Part shown: in pieces, positions 1 through 9,446 of the stretch
How the letters are laid out: each line of letters starts with the position of its first letter
How positions within the stretch are numbered: the stretch's first letter is position 1
DNA from: CAYPTB01 sp964413535
GTDB lineage: Bacteria; Planctomycetota; UBA1135; GCA-002686595
Length of the DNA: 64,000 nt
Direction of reading: 5' to 3'
Assembly (NCBI GenBank): GCA_964413535.1
Contig: CAYPTB010000044.1
Coordinates: 62,001-126,000 of the forward strand
Program-made: the position numbers and the translations under genes
The notes under the pieces: generated by a model
Database searches by the model: none
What the model saw: the letters and a program-made list of their open reading frames with translations, nothing else
Told to the model about the DNA's origin: nothing

Positions 1-99
1 CAGTACCGCGAGATCGTGAAGGAGTACCCCGACTCCAGCTCCGCCGCGGAGGCGCAGCGCAGACTCGGGGCGAACGACCAACAGGAGTTCTCTCGATGA
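1..99 (+). CDS. C-terminal end of a TPR-type protein (partial)
   Basis: The window opens inside a gene. The last 32 codons are readable and end at TGA 97-99. The visible tail has the pattern Y-x2-I-V-x-E-Y-P-D-S-x3-A-x2-A-x2-R-L, which is the typical second helix pair of a tetratricopeptide repeat of the kind found in BamD/YbgF-like periplasmic proteins. The stop overlaps the ATG of the following exbB-like gene (ATGA at 96-99), so the two are probably translated together. A TPR protein before exbB/exbD would fit a Tol-Pal or TonB-type envelope complex, but most of the protein lies outside the window. Confidence 0.6.
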   Translation, partial: QYREIVKEYPDSSSAAEAQRRLGANDQQEFSR

Positions 100-758
100 T
101 CCCTGCGACGATCCAAGCGGCCCCGTCGAGTTCCTCGGGCCTCGGCACGCTGTACGAGATGGCGCTCTCCGGTGGGCCGCTCATGGTTCCGATCGGCTTG
201 TGCTCGGTGGTGGCGCTCGCGTTCGCCGTCGAGCGCTGGGCGCGGCTGCGGGCCGGCTTGCTCGGCACGTCGCGCCACGCCGAGCGCATCGTGCGCGCTG
301 CGCGCGAGGAAGGAGCTCAGAAGGCCCGCGAGGTGTGCGGCGACGACACGCCGCTCGAGCGGATCCTGCACACAGCGCTCGTGAACGCGGGCGCGCCGAT
401 GCTCGAGCGCGAGAAGGCCGTCGAAGACACTGGACACCGCGAAGTGAAGCGGCTCTCGGCGAACCTCCTGCCGCTCACGGCGATCGCCATGATCGCGCCG
501 CTACTCGGACTCCTCGGAACCGTGTGGGGGATGATCCAAGCCTTCTCGACCATCGCGCTCGGCGACGGTCTCGGCGAGCCCGAACAACTCGCATCGGGCA
601 TCTCGCAGGCCCTGATCACGACCGCCGCCGGCCTGGCCATCGCGATTCCGACGCAGGCCGTCTACTACTACTTCAAGGGGCGCATCGAGGCGTTCGCGCG
701 CCGCGTGGAGGACAGCTACGCGGCGCTCAGCGAGGCGCTCGCGGGAGGTGTGACGTGA
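96..758 (+). CDS. exbB: ExbB/TolQ/MotA-family proton channel protein
   Basis: A 220-residue inner-membrane protein of the MotA/TolQ/ExbB family, which forms the pentameric proton channel that energises TonB- or Tol-type transducers. Three hydrophobic segments are visible: one near residues 28-45 (PLMVPIGLCSVVALAFAV), one near 125-145 (LTAIAMIAPLLGLLGTVWGM) and one near 167-187 (ALITTAAGLAIAIPTQAVYY). The last two carry the conserved GLLGTVxGM and TTxxGLxxAIP signatures. Its start overlaps the upstream TPR gene and its stop overlaps exbD, which indicates an operon. exbB is used rather than tolQ because no tolA or pal is nearby; the choice is uncertain. Confidence 0.9.
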   Translation: MIPATIQAAPSSSSGLGTLYEMALSGGPLMVPIGLCSVVALAFAVERWARLRAGLLGTSRHAERIVRAAREEGAQKAREVCGDDTPLERILHTALVNAGAPMLEREKAVEDTGHREVKRLSANLLPLTAIAMIAPLLGLLGTVWGMIQAFSTIALGDGLGEPEQLASGISQALITTAAGLAIAIPTQAVYYYFKGRIEAFARRVEDSYAALSEALAGGVT

Positions 759-1171
759 GGATCGATACCGACGCGGACGGGCGCGGCGACCTCGTCCTCG
801 ACATCACGTCGGTGATCGACGTCGTCTTCCTGCTCTTGATCTTCTTCATGCTCGCGACGACCTACAGAGATCCCGAGCGCGAGATCGACCTCGACCTTCC
901 GGAGGCCGCGAGCTCGCTCGCCGTGGAGACGGAGGCCGACGAGATCGTCGTCAACGTCCTGCGCGACGGGCGCTTGTTGCTCGGTGAGCACGACGTGGAC
1001 CTCGCGGGGCTCGTCGCGGAACTGCGCCGAGCCGCGCAGCGCGATCCCGCGGCCGCGGTCACGATCCGCGGCGACCGCCTGGTGACCCACGAGGTCATCG
1101 TCTCGGTGATGGATGCCTGCGGGCAGGCCGGGCTCCGGAACCTGGCGGTCGGAACGCTCGAGGGGACCTGA
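755..1171 (+). CDS. exbD: ExbD/TolR-family transducer protein
   Basis: A 138-residue partner of the ExbB channel. The GTG start at 755 overlaps the exbB stop (GTGA). An acidic N-terminus is followed by one membrane helix (VIDVVFLLLIFFMLATTY, about residues 20-37). The aspartate in SVIDVVFLL matches the proton-conducting Asp of ExbD/TolR. The remainder is a periplasmic domain ending near LRNLAVGTLEG, similar to the ExbD C-terminal fold. It is co-transcribed with exbB and very probably with the large gene that starts 19 bases after its stop, which is the likely client of the proton motor. Confidence 0.9.
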   Translation: MRIDTDADGRGDLVLDITSVIDVVFLLLIFFMLATTYRDPEREIDLDLPEAASSLAVETEADEIVVNVLRDGRLLLGEHDVDLAGLVAELRRAAQRDPAAAVTIRGDRLVTHEVIVSVMDACGQAGLRNLAVGTLEGT

Positions 1172-1190
1172 ACCGGCCGGGGAGACCAGC

Positions 1191-4100
1191 GTGGGCAAGA
1201 ACGCCGTCATCGTCCTCGCGCTCGTCGCCGCCGGGTTCTTCGCGGCCTACCTGCGCTTTCGGCCCTACCTCGGGCTCGAGACCGCCTACACCGACGGCGC
1301 GCGGACCTTTTCGTCCGCCTCGGCCGAGGACATCCGGTTCGCCGTGTGGGACGCGCCCGTGCCGCTCTCGGAGCTGAACAGCGAAGCGCGCGAGCTGCGT
1401 CCCGCGCTCTCACCGGACGGACGCTGCATGGTGTTCGCGGTGGGGGAGCGCGGCCTGGGCGTGGACCTGTTCGTCGCCGAGCTCGAGGGCGACGATCCGA
1501 AAGAAGCGCGGCCGCTCCTCGAGCTGTGCACGGAGTACGACGAGCTCGCGCCGGCCTTCTCGGACGACGCGCTCTTCTTCGCGACGAACCGACCGGGCGG
1601 CGCGGGCGGGCTCGATCTGTGGAGCGCGCCCTATCGCGACGGGACGTTCGGCGAACCGCGGCCGCTCGGCCCGTCGATCGGCACGCCGGCGGACGAGACC
1701 GATCCCGCCCCGCTTCCCGGTACGCGGTCGTTCGCCTTCGCCTCCAACCGCGCGGGCGGATTCGACCTCTTCCTCGCGCGGCCCCGCGACGAAACGGACG
1801 AAGCGAACCAGGCGACCTTCGCGGTCGAGCTCTTCGAGCCGCTCGTCACGCTCCACGAGGAGCGCGAGCCCGCGTTCACCGCCGATGGTCGCGCGCTCTT
1901 CTTCGCGAGCGACCGCCCGGGCGGAGCGGGCGGCTTCGACCTGTGGCGCAGCGTGCGCGAGAGCGAACGCGGGAGCGAAGAAGGAAAGTGGCTCGCGCCG
2001 GAACTCGTCCGCGGCGTCAATAGCGCGGCTTCCGAGCGCGGGCCGCTGCCGTCGCGCGATGGCTTCACGCTGTTGTTCTCGATCGAGGACGGAGCAGGAG
2101 CCGACCTCTTCCGCGCGCACTCGCGCGAGCTCTTTCGGTTACCCGGTCGCCCCGTCGGGTGGCTCGATCTGCTGGTGCTCGCGAGCCTGCTCGTGCTGGC
2201 GCTCCTGGCGTGGCTCGCGAAGCGCTGGCGCCGCCTCGAGATCCTCTACAAGTGCTTCCTCGCCTCGGTCGCTGCCCACGCGGCGCTCCTGCTCTGGTTC
2301 CAACACGTCGACGTCGAGGGGAGCCCGACGGAGCTTCCCGGGCGCTCCGCTCTCTTCCAGGTACGTCTCGCGGCGGCGAGCGCCGAAGCGAGCTCCGCCC
2401 TGCGCGAACGCGGCGGCGACGCAAGTGTGCAACGCGCGCTCGGGCAGCGGGCCGAGCTCCCCGCGCTCCCGGCGACCGGGATCCCGTCGATCGGTCTCGC
2501 GCAGGCCGTCGCGAACCAGGCGGCGTTGCCAGCGCCGGCGCCCGCGCCGACCTCCGAGCTCCGAGGTCCGGCCTCGGCGGAGCGTCGCACGCTGGAGCGC
2601 GAGCACGTGCCGAGCTCCGCCGTCGGGCTCGCCGAACGCGAGCCGCGACACGAGCGCCGCGACCAGGCGGCGCGGCCCCTCGACGTCGCCGCGCGGCCGT
2701 CCGGGGAGGTGGATCCGCGCCCGCGCTCCCCAGCGGATCTCTCGCACGCCGAGCCTCCCGCCGCGGTCGCCGCGCGCGAGGCAACCGTCACGGCGCCGCG
2801 CGCGGCGAGCCTGGCTCTCGGCGAGCGGGGCGCGCGAGCCGAGATGCAGGATGCCATCTCGGAGCGCGGCGAGCGGGACATCACTCCTCGGCGCGCGCAG
2901 TCGCTGCGCGTCGACGTCGCTCTGCCGAAGGAATCCGCGCCGCTCGAGGGCCGGGCCGCTACCGAGGCGCCCGAGATCGCGTTGGCATCCCCGCAGGCCT
3001 TCGCGCTTGCGGACCGGGCGGCGCGGTCGGAACGAAGGCCGCCCTTCGCGCGTACAGCCGCGGAAGCTGCACGCGATTCCTCCGGCCCCGTCGAGGCGCC
3101 GCGCGCGGAGCCGATGGCCGTCGCCGACTCCGCCGAGCCGGAGGTCGCGCCGATCGTCGCGCGCGCCGCTCCAACGCCAAGACCGCAGCGCGTCCGGTCC
3201 GAGGTCGTGTTTCGCGAGCGGCCCGATCCCGCGGGCGAGCGCGGGGGCACTGCGCCGAACACCGTATCGTCGAGCGCGGAACGCGGCGATCCGGCGCGAG
3301 GCGAGGGGGAAGAGCTCGAACCCGCCGTTTTCGGCTTCGCGCGCTCCACGCCCGACCTCGCTCCCACGCGACACCGCATCGCCCGCGACGCGGCGGCCGA
3401 GTCGGCTCCCGTCGCGCTGCTCGAGCTCGACGCTCCGCCCGGAGCCGCCGACGCTCCACGCGTCGCCCGCAAGCTCGAGCTCACGCCCTATCGCTCGCGC
3501 TTCGGTCTGGAGAAGGAGCACGCGCTGAGCGAGCACGGCGGCGGCGTGGAGACCGAGGCCGCCGTCGAGCGCGGTCTCGCGTACCTGGCGGGTGTCCAGA
3601 CGCGGCGCGGGAGTTGGGGACGGGCCGATCACCGGGCGGAGAAGTACTTCGAGGTCGCGGTGGGCAAGACGGGTCTCGGACTCCTGGCGTTCCTGGGAGC
3701 GGGCCACACTCCCACGTCCGCGACGCGCTACGCGGACGTCGTGGAGCGCGCGGTCGGCTTCCTGCTGTCGGTGCAAGACGCCCGCAGTGGTCACTTCGGT
3801 TACTCCGACTCCTACGGACACGGCATCGCGACCTACGCGCTCGCCGAGTGCTTCGCGCTCACGGGCGAGGAGCGCCTGCGCCGGCCGCTCGAGCGCGCCG
3901 TGCGACACGTGCTCGAGGAGCAGCGCCACGACCGCGGACGGAAGGGCGGCGGCTGGGGTTATTACTATCCCGACGACCGCACGTTCGACGACTGGCCGCG
4001 CGTGTCCATCAGTTCGTGGCAGGTGATGGCGCTCGAGTCGGCGCGCTTGGGGGGGCTGGCGGTGCCCGACGCCGCCTTCGAGGCCGCGCGCACCTTCCTG

Positions 4101-4586
4101 GAGCAGTCCTACGACGACCGCGGATGGTTCCGCTACAGCCACGACCCGGAGCGCTTGAGCTCGGGCTATCCGACGTTGCCGGGCTCGACGCCGGCGGGCT
4201 TGTTCGCGCTGTCCCTGCTCGGCGAGGACGTCGCGAGCGACCGCTGGAAGGATGCCGTCGGGTTCGTCGTGGCGCGGACTCCGGACGGGTATCGCTACAC
4301 CTCCGACGACGCTTTCGTGTTCCGCGCTCGCGGGAACGAGTACTTCTGGTACTACGCGACGCTGGCGCTGTTCCGACACGGCGGGTCCGTGTGGGAGCGT
4401 TGGAACGTGGCGATGAAGGACACGCTCCTCGGCGCGCAGGACTCCGACGGCTCGTGGCGCCCGATCTCGGTCTACTCGGGTTACGCCGGCGATCACGACG
4501 GCGATCGGAGCTACACCACGGCCATGTGCGTGCTGACCCTCGAGGTGTACTACCGCTACTTCACGCCGCTCCTGAAGGTGGAATAG
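1191..4586 (+). CDS. TolB-like propeller / TonB-like helix / terpene-cyclase-like toroid protein
   Basis: 1131 residues counted from GTG 1191, preceded by a GGGGAGA-type ribosome site; an in-frame ATG at 1113 would lie inside exbD and is less likely. Parts in order: a membrane helix (about 5-22); at least four PD40/TolB-like propeller repeats (about 65-300, motifs SPDGR, FFATNRPGG, FASNRAGG, FFASDRPGG); a second helix (about 324-343); a third helix (about 352-373); a 400-residue Ala/Arg/Glu-rich linker; and a C-terminal alpha/alpha toroid of the prenyltransferase/squalene-oxidase-repeat type (about 785-1131). The third helix has Ser359-x3-His363, matching the S-x3-H pair of TonB and TolA that contacts ExbB/TolQ. 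It directly follows exbB-exbD. I infer an ExbBD-driven envelope transducer. The toroid shows no clear terpene-cyclase DxDD motif, so it is more likely a binding domain than an enzyme. Confidence 0.75.
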   Translation: MGKNAVIVLALVAAGFFAAYLRFRPYLGLETAYTDGARTFSSASAEDIRFAVWDAPVPLSELNSEARELRPALSPDGRCMVFAVGERGLGVDLFVAELEGDDPKEARPLLELCTEYDELAPAFSDDALFFATNRPGGAGGLDLWSAPYRDGTFGEPRPLGPSIGTPADETDPAPLPGTRSFAFASNRAGGFDLFLARPRDETDEANQATFAVELFEPLVTLHEEREPAFTADGRALFFASDRPGGAGGFDLWRSVRESERGSEEGKWLAPELVRGVNSAASERGPLPSRDGFTLLFSIEDGAGADLFRAHSRELFRLPGRPVGWLDLLVLASLLVLALLAWLAKRWRRLEILYKCFLASVAAHAALLLWFQHVDVEGSPTELPGRSALFQVRLAAASAEASSALRERGGDASVQRALGQRAELPALPATGIPSIGLAQAVANQAALPAPAPAPTSELRGPASAERRTLEREHVPSSAVGLAEREPRHERRDQAARPLDVAARPSGEVDPRPRSPADLSHAEPPAAVAAREATVTAPRAASLALGERGARAEMQDAISERGERDITPRRAQSLRVDVALPKESAPLEGRAATEAPEIALASPQAFALADRAARSERRPPFARTAAEAARDSSGPVEAPRAEPMAVADSAEPEVAPIVARAAPTPRPQRVRSEVVFRERPDPAGERGGTAPNTVSSSAERGDPARGEGEELEPAVFGFARSTPDLAPTRHRIARDAAAESAPVALLELDAPPGAADAPRVARKLELTPYRSRFGLEKEHALSEHGGGVETEAAVERGLAYLAGVQTRRGSWGRADHRAEKYFEVAVGKTGLGLLAFLGAGHTPTSATRYADVVERAVGFLLSVQDARSGHFGYSDSYGHGIATYALAECFALTGEERLRRPLERAVRHVLEEQRHDRGRKGGGWGYYYPDDRTFDDWPRVSISSWQVMALESARLGGLAVPDAAFEAARTFLEQSYDDRGWFRYSHDPERLSSGYPTLPGSTPAGLFALSLLGEDVASDRWKDAVGFVVARTPDGYRYTSDDAFVFRARGNEYFWYYATLALFRHGGSVWERWNVAMKDTLLGAQDSDGSWRPISVYSGYAGDHDGDRSYTTAMCVLTLEVYYRYFTPLLKVE

Positions 4587-4648
4587 AGCTGGTCCATCGC
4601 GTTCGCGGCACCTCGGCACGTGCCGGACGCGCGGCTAGACTCTGCGGG

Positions 4649-5800
4649 ATGTCCGGCAACGGCTTCGTCGAGCGCGAGCTCCTGCGATTCGATGCCTCGG
4701 TGGAGGTCGAGAGCGCGTGGACTCCGCCGGCGTCGTGGTACGTCGCACCGGAATTCCTCGACGCGGAGCGCAAAGCCGTCTTTCGTCCGAGCTGGCAGGT
4801 GGTCGGCCGAACGGATCAGGTGCGACGCGCCGGCGACTTCTTCTCCGGTGAGCTGTTGGGCGAGCCGTGGGTGGTCGTGCGCGGCGAGGACGGTCGCTTG
4901 CGCGCCTTCGCCAACGTCTGTCGCCATCACGCGGCGATCGTCGCGGTGGGAGAGGGCTGCGCCGAGCGTCTGCGTTGCCCCTACCACGGCTGGACGTACG
5001 ATCTCGAGGGTCGGCTCACGAGCGCGCCGCGCGTCGCGGGCGTGCGCGACTTCGACCGCGCGAGCTTCCGCTTGCCGAGCTACGAGCTCGCGACTCTGGG
5101 ACCGCTGATCCTCCTGCGACTCGCGAGCGAGGGCGGCTGGGATGCGAGCGAGCTCGACCCCGTGGAACGGCGCCTGGAGGCGCGCGGTCACGAGAGTCTC
5201 GAGTTCGTCGCGCGCCGCCGCTACGAGATGCGCTGCAACTGGAAGGTCTACGTGGACAACTACCTCGACGGCGGCTACCACGTCCCCGTCCTGCACGCGG
5301 GGCTCGCCGGGCAGCTCGAGCTGTCGGAGTACCGGACCGAGCTCCTTCCGCATGCCTCGATCCAGTCGTGTCCCGCAGCGCATTCGGCCGCAGGCGCACA
5401 CGGCGACTTCGCCGAGCGCCTCGGCGATGGCGCGCTCTACGCCTGGATCCACCCGAACGCGATGATCAACCGCTACGGTCCGTGGATGGACGTGAACGTC
5501 GTCCTGCCTCTCGCGCACGATCGCACGGAGGTCGTGTTCGACTTCTGGCTCTCGCGCGACGTGACGAGCGCCCGCGGCGACTTCGTGGAGAAGAGCCTGG
5601 CCGCGAGCGATTCCGTCCAAGAGGAGGACCGCATCATCTGCGAATCCGTCCAGCGGGGCCTGTCGTCGGGGAGCTACGAGTGCGGGCGCTATGCGCCGAC
5701 GGTGGAGCACGCGATGCACCACTTCCACCGGATGCTCGCGCTCGACTTGGAGCGCCACGACCCGACGGACCGGCACGCACTGGTCGCGCCCGAGCCCTGA
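4649..5800 (+). CDS. Rieske non-heme iron oxygenase, alpha-subunit type
   Basis: A 383-residue cytoplasmic oxygenase. The Rieske cluster motif is complete: Cys91-x-His93, 16 residues, Cys110-x2-His113. The catalytic domain shows the facial iron ligands in NYLDGGYHVPVLH (His211, His216), and a later Asp/Glu-rich helix (QEEDRIICESVQRGL) resembles choline monooxygenase and glycine-betaine demethylase homologues. The length fits this family. No ferredoxin or reductase component is adjacent, so the electron donor is encoded elsewhere. The substrate cannot be read from sequence; a quaternary amine is one possibility. The gene converges on the cardiolipin synthase gene, with one base between their stops. 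Confidence 0.85.
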   Translation: MSGNGFVERELLRFDASVEVESAWTPPASWYVAPEFLDAERKAVFRPSWQVVGRTDQVRRAGDFFSGELLGEPWVVVRGEDGRLRAFANVCRHHAAIVAVGEGCAERLRCPYHGWTYDLEGRLTSAPRVAGVRDFDRASFRLPSYELATLGPLILLRLASEGGWDASELDPVERRLEARGHESLEFVARRRYEMRCNWKVYVDNYLDGGYHVPVLHAGLAGQLELSEYRTELLPHASIQSCPAAHSAAGAHGDFAERLGDGALYAWIHPNAMINRYGPWMDVNVVLPLAHDRTEVVFDFWLSRDVTSARGDFVEKSLAASDSVQEEDRIICESVQRGLSSGSYECGRYAPTVEHAMHHFHRMLALDLERHDPTDRHALVAPEP

Positions 5801-5801
5801 C

Positions 5802-7235
5802 TCACAAGTAGGGCGAGAAGAGGGCAGCGGCGGAGTCCCTCAGGCGCTTCGCGAGCGATCGACCGGCAAGGTCCTCCTCGGTTGCGGTGCGAGCTCCTGC
5901 GCACGCGGCCTCGAAGTGCTCGACGAGCTTGCTCGAGCACTCGCCACCGTAGATCTCCAGGTTGAATTCAAAGTTGAGCCGGAGGCTGCGGGGATCGAGA
6001 TTGGCCGAGCCGATCAGGCTGTAGTGGCCGTCGACGATGAGGAGCTTCGTGTGGACGAAGGGCGGCGGGATCCACCGGATCACGACGCCGAAGCGCAACA
6101 GCGCCGGCAAATGAGCGCTGCAAGCCCAGGCGATGATCGGAATGTCGAGCTTCTCGGGCAGGAGGATCTCGACCTTCACGCCGCGCAACGCGGCCGCATT
6201 CAGCACGGCGGTGAGCTCCAGGTCGGGGAGGAAGTAGGGCGTCATGATCCGCACGCTCTCACGCGCTGTAGAGATGGCGCCCAGCACGATCCACTTCAGT
6301 TTGTCGATGTCTTCGTTGGGACCATCGCTGATCGCGCGGCACAGCAAGGCGCCCACGTGGGGCGGGAATCCGAGGGGACCGACGTGCACGTCCCCCGTGA
6401 CGAAGGTCCAGTCCTCGAGGAAGACGCCTTCCATCTGTCGGACGACGGGTCCCTCCACGCGGAAGTGCAGGTCGACCACCGGCCGGACGCGGCGCGGCCG
6501 CGCGACGTAGTGGCGGTCGCTTATGTTCATCCCGCCGGTGAACGCGACTTCGCTATCGACCACCAGGATCTTGCGGTGGTTGCGGAGGTTGACGTTGAGG
6601 CTGGGTGGGACGAGCGAGGGCGGTAGGAAGCGCCGAGCGTCGACTCCCCGCTTGCGCAGGAGCGAGCCGATGCGCGGAAGGGAGTAGAACTCGCCGACAC
6701 CGTCCAGGAGGACCTTGACGTCCACTCCGCGGCCGGCCGATTCCGCCAGCGCATCCGCGAACTCCCTTCCCGCGCCATCGTTGTCGAAGATGTACGACGC
6801 GAGCCGGACGCTGCGCCGTGCGCCCCGGATCGCGGCGATCATCTCGGGGAACGCCTCCTCGGCGCAGCGCAGCGGCCGAACGAGGTTGCCGCCGAGCAGG
6901 GGACGTCCAGTGACCGCCCGCGCGATCCGCGCGAGCTGCACGAATTCCCCCGGTTCGCCGGCGATCGCGGAGAGCTCGCGCTGGGCCTCGCGCACGTCGA
7001 CGGCTGGCTGAGGGAAACGCTGGCTCAGCTCCTTCGCGCGCGTCTGGATGCGGTTCTTGCCGAAGAGCCAGTAGGCCAGGGGACCGAGTAGGGGCCAGCC
7101 CACGCAGACGACCAACCAGCCCAAGGCCGCACGCGGCTCGCGTTTGTTGAGCAGGGCGTGGCCGCCCGAGAACAAGCCCAAGGCGATCGCGCTCACGCCG
7201 AAGACGATCTCGTGGAGCTTCCAGTCGAACGGCAC
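5802..7235 (-). CDS. cls: Cardiolipin synthase (phospholipase D family)
   Basis: A 477-residue membrane enzyme that condenses phosphatidylglycerol into cardiolipin. Two N-terminal hydrophobic segments (PLDNc region, about residues 10-60) are followed by two HKD motifs. The first, HRKILVVDSEVAFTGG, lies near residue 219. The second, HTKLLIVDGHYSLIGS, lies near residue 393 and is followed by ANLDPRS. Both catalytic motifs are intact and the length is normal for ClsA-type synthases. The gene stands alone, converges on the Rieske gene and is divergent from the lipoprotein gene starting at 7412. Confidence 0.92.
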   Translation of the reverse strand: MPFDWKLHEIVFGVSAIALGLFSGGHALLNKREPRAALGWLVVCVGWPLLGPLAYWLFGKNRIQTRAKELSQRFPQPAVDVREAQRELSAIAGEPGEFVQLARIARAVTGRPLLGGNLVRPLRCAEEAFPEMIAAIRGARRSVRLASYIFDNDGAGREFADALAESAGRGVDVKVLLDGVGEFYSLPRIGSLLRKRGVDARRFLPPSLVPPSLNVNLRNHRKILVVDSEVAFTGGMNISDRHYVARPRRVRPVVDLHFRVEGPVVRQMEGVFLEDWTFVTGDVHVGPLGFPPHVGALLCRAISDGPNEDIDKLKWIVLGAISTARESVRIMTPYFLPDLELTAVLNAAALRGVKVEILLPEKLDIPIIAWACSAHLPALLRFGVVIRWIPPPFVHTKLLIVDGHYSLIGSANLDPRSLRLNFEFNLEIYGGECSSKLVEHFEAACAGARTATEEDLAGRSLAKRLRDSAAALFSPYL

Positions 7236-7411
7236 CCGCGGATTCTATTCGCGCCGCTCGCCTCGCGAGTGCTGCCGGTCGCTCGCGAAGACGCCTATAC
7301 TCCCGCCGCTCGAGTGCGCAACGCGCCCGAGTCGCCTCGATGCGATCCACGCGCCACCCGACGCTCTTCCGGCCGCCGCGCCGCCGAGGGACGCGCCGTA
7401 AGGAAGCCTGG

Positions 7412-9364
7412 ATGTTGCTGGTCGCGGTCGGCGTCGCGTGCGGATGCGCGGATCGCGGCAGCGTCGAGCCCGGCGCGGCGGCGCCGTCGATCGAGCCCCC
7501 GCCCTTCCCGGCGCCCGTGCATGGTCCCGGCTCCGCCGCGGGCTCGTTCTTCGATCACTTCGACGGGTTGGTCGAGTCGCGCTGGATCCTGCGCCCCGAA
7601 TCCTCGCGCATCGCGGACAGCGAGGCTCAGCTCGATTTCGCCGCGGCCCGCGGCGAGGCGTGCTCGTTGGAGTCGCGGGCGAAGATCGACCCCGACCGCT
7701 CGCAGCTCTGGGTGGCTTGCGCGCGCTATCGCGGCGACGCAGCGGTCGTTCCGCTGCTCTCCCTCGAAGATCGGGGAGTGCGCTTTCGCGTGTCCATCTC
7801 CAACCTCGGGCCTTCGAGCGGCCTGCTCGCCGAGATCGAGACCCGCGACGGATCGATCGAGCGCTGGTCAGAGGCGCAGGGCTGGGGCGCGCACGGCGAG
7901 CGATCCATGACGTCCGCCGTGGTGGACGTCTACTTCACGGTCGGGTTGGAGCTCGAATGCTCGGACGCAGCACGCCGTGTGCGCTTCTTGTGCTGGAGTC
8001 GCGCACTCGACGGCCCCGGCTTCGACCAGGGATTGCGGCTCTTCATGGTCACCGATTGGAGGGAGTGGGAGCGCGTCTTCCCGCGCGATGCGAAGCCGCG
8101 GCTCGTCATCGGAGACTCTGCGGGCTCCGTCGCGCACGGCACCCTCGGCGTCGAGTGGGTGCGCTTCGCCGACGGCCCGCGCGTCGAGGCCTGGGCGAAC
8201 GGGAAGGAGACGGCTCAGGGCGCCTACGACACGCGACACTGGTGGTCCTACGACGGCGAATTGTTCGTTCCCGATCCTGCCGCGGAGCCGGCGCTCCCGC
8301 GCGGCGCGCCGGGCGACTGGGACGACCACTACGCGAAGGACGCGTGGGTCGTCCAGGACGAGGACGGCGTCTATTACCTGTTCCATTCGGGCAAGCCGAA
8401 GGGCAGGAACTACGGGATCGGCGTCGCGTTCGCGTCCCACTCCGACGGCCCGTGGACGAAGTTCGACGGCAATCCGATCCTCGCTCCGCGAGAGGGCACC
8501 GATGAGAGCGGGCTTCAGTTCCCAGCCGTCGTCGTCGACCCCGCGCATCCCGATCCCGAGCGCCGCTGGCAGATGCTCTACGACGGCTACTCTGCGGAAC
8601 CGTTGCAGCACGCGATCTTCCTCGCGACGGCGCCGCGTCCCACGGGGCCATGGACGCGGCGCGGCCGCGTGCTCGGGCCGGGAGAGCCGGGAGCGTTCGA
8701 CGAGTTCGGTTGCGCCGGCGGCGTTCCCCTGTGGTGGAACGGGCAGTGGGAGGTTTGGTATCCCGGCCTGCGCGGTGTCGGGGAGACGGGCATCTGGAGC
8801 ATCGGGCGCGCGGTCGGAAGGGATCTCGGTTCGCTGGAGCGCGACGGATTCGGCCCGCGCGTGACGCAGCAGTCGGGCGGGGAGGCGCGCTTGAACGGTC
8901 CGATGCGCGGGCGCTTCCTGCCGCTCGACGACACGCGTGGGTTCGAGCGCGACGCCGTCGTCCTGATCACGGACGACGCGGTGAAGAACAACTACGCGAC
9001 CTCGCGCATCCGGCGCGTGACGGCCGAGGGGATCGAGCTCTACCACGCCGTGGGGACCTTCGATCCGGCGCGGCCGACGCTGATCCGTCAGGCGGACCGG
9101 GCTTCGCTCTGGCCGCGCCACATCGCGCGCGCCGGCGACGAGTGGTGGCTCTACGTCAACCTGTTCGGGACCTTCCGCGGTGCGGAGGGAGGTCTCCAGA
9201 CCTTCGACGAGAACACCGCGCTCCTGAAGCACTCGGGTGAGGACCCTGCGAGTTTCCCCTTCGCCTTCGACTGGATCGCGAACCCTCCGATCGCCCGCGG
9301 CGTGCGCAACAATCACCGCTCGAGCGAGAACATCGCGCTCGTGAACGTCTCCGTGCGGCGCTGA
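7412..9364 (+). CDS. GH43-like five-bladed propeller lipoprotein
   Basis: 650 residues from ATG 7412, chosen because AAGGAAG at 7400-7406 is well spaced; an upstream in-frame ATG at 7340 has no ribosome site. The N-terminus MLLVAVGVACGC is a short hydrophobic segment ending in Cys, so a lipoprotein is likely, but the signal lacks the usual basic residues. Residues about 40-210 look like a beta-sandwich (concanavalin-like) domain. Residues about 290-480 carry repeated propeller signatures (WVVQDEDGVYYLFHSG, SDGPWTKF, ATAPRPTGPWTRRG, GQWEVWYPGL) like glycoside hydrolase family 43/DUF377 propellers. A role in polysaccharide binding or cleavage outside the cell is inferred. I could not confirm the catalytic acids. 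Confidence 0.65.
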   Translation: MLLVAVGVACGCADRGSVEPGAAAPSIEPPPFPAPVHGPGSAAGSFFDHFDGLVESRWILRPESSRIADSEAQLDFAAARGEACSLESRAKIDPDRSQLWVACARYRGDAAVVPLLSLEDRGVRFRVSISNLGPSSGLLAEIETRDGSIERWSEAQGWGAHGERSMTSAVVDVYFTVGLELECSDAARRVRFLCWSRALDGPGFDQGLRLFMVTDWREWERVFPRDAKPRLVIGDSAGSVAHGTLGVEWVRFADGPRVEAWANGKETAQGAYDTRHWWSYDGELFVPDPAAEPALPRGAPGDWDDHYAKDAWVVQDEDGVYYLFHSGKPKGRNYGIGVAFASHSDGPWTKFDGNPILAPREGTDESGLQFPAVVVDPAHPDPERRWQMLYDGYSAEPLQHAIFLATAPRPTGPWTRRGRVLGPGEPGAFDEFGCAGGVPLWWNGQWEVWYPGLRGVGETGIWSIGRAVGRDLGSLERDGFGPRVTQQSGGEARLNGPMRGRFLPLDDTRGFERDAVVLITDDAVKNNYATSRIRRVTAEGIELYHAVGTFDPARPTLIRQADRASLWPRHIARAGDEWWLYVNLFGTFRGAEGGLQTFDENTALLKHSGEDPASFPFAFDWIANPPIARGVRNNHRSSENIALVNVSVRR

Positions 9365-9446
9365 GCGCGAGGCCGGAGCGTTCGCCCGCACCGCGCACGT
9401 CGGTGATCGCCGGCCGCGGTCGAAGTCCGCAGCGCCGTCCCAGGCG

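Noticed and set aside
2139..4619. Long antisense frame of 826 codons opposite the propeller/toroid gene
   Set aside because: Composition is a GC-driven shadow of the real gene, with no recognisable motif.
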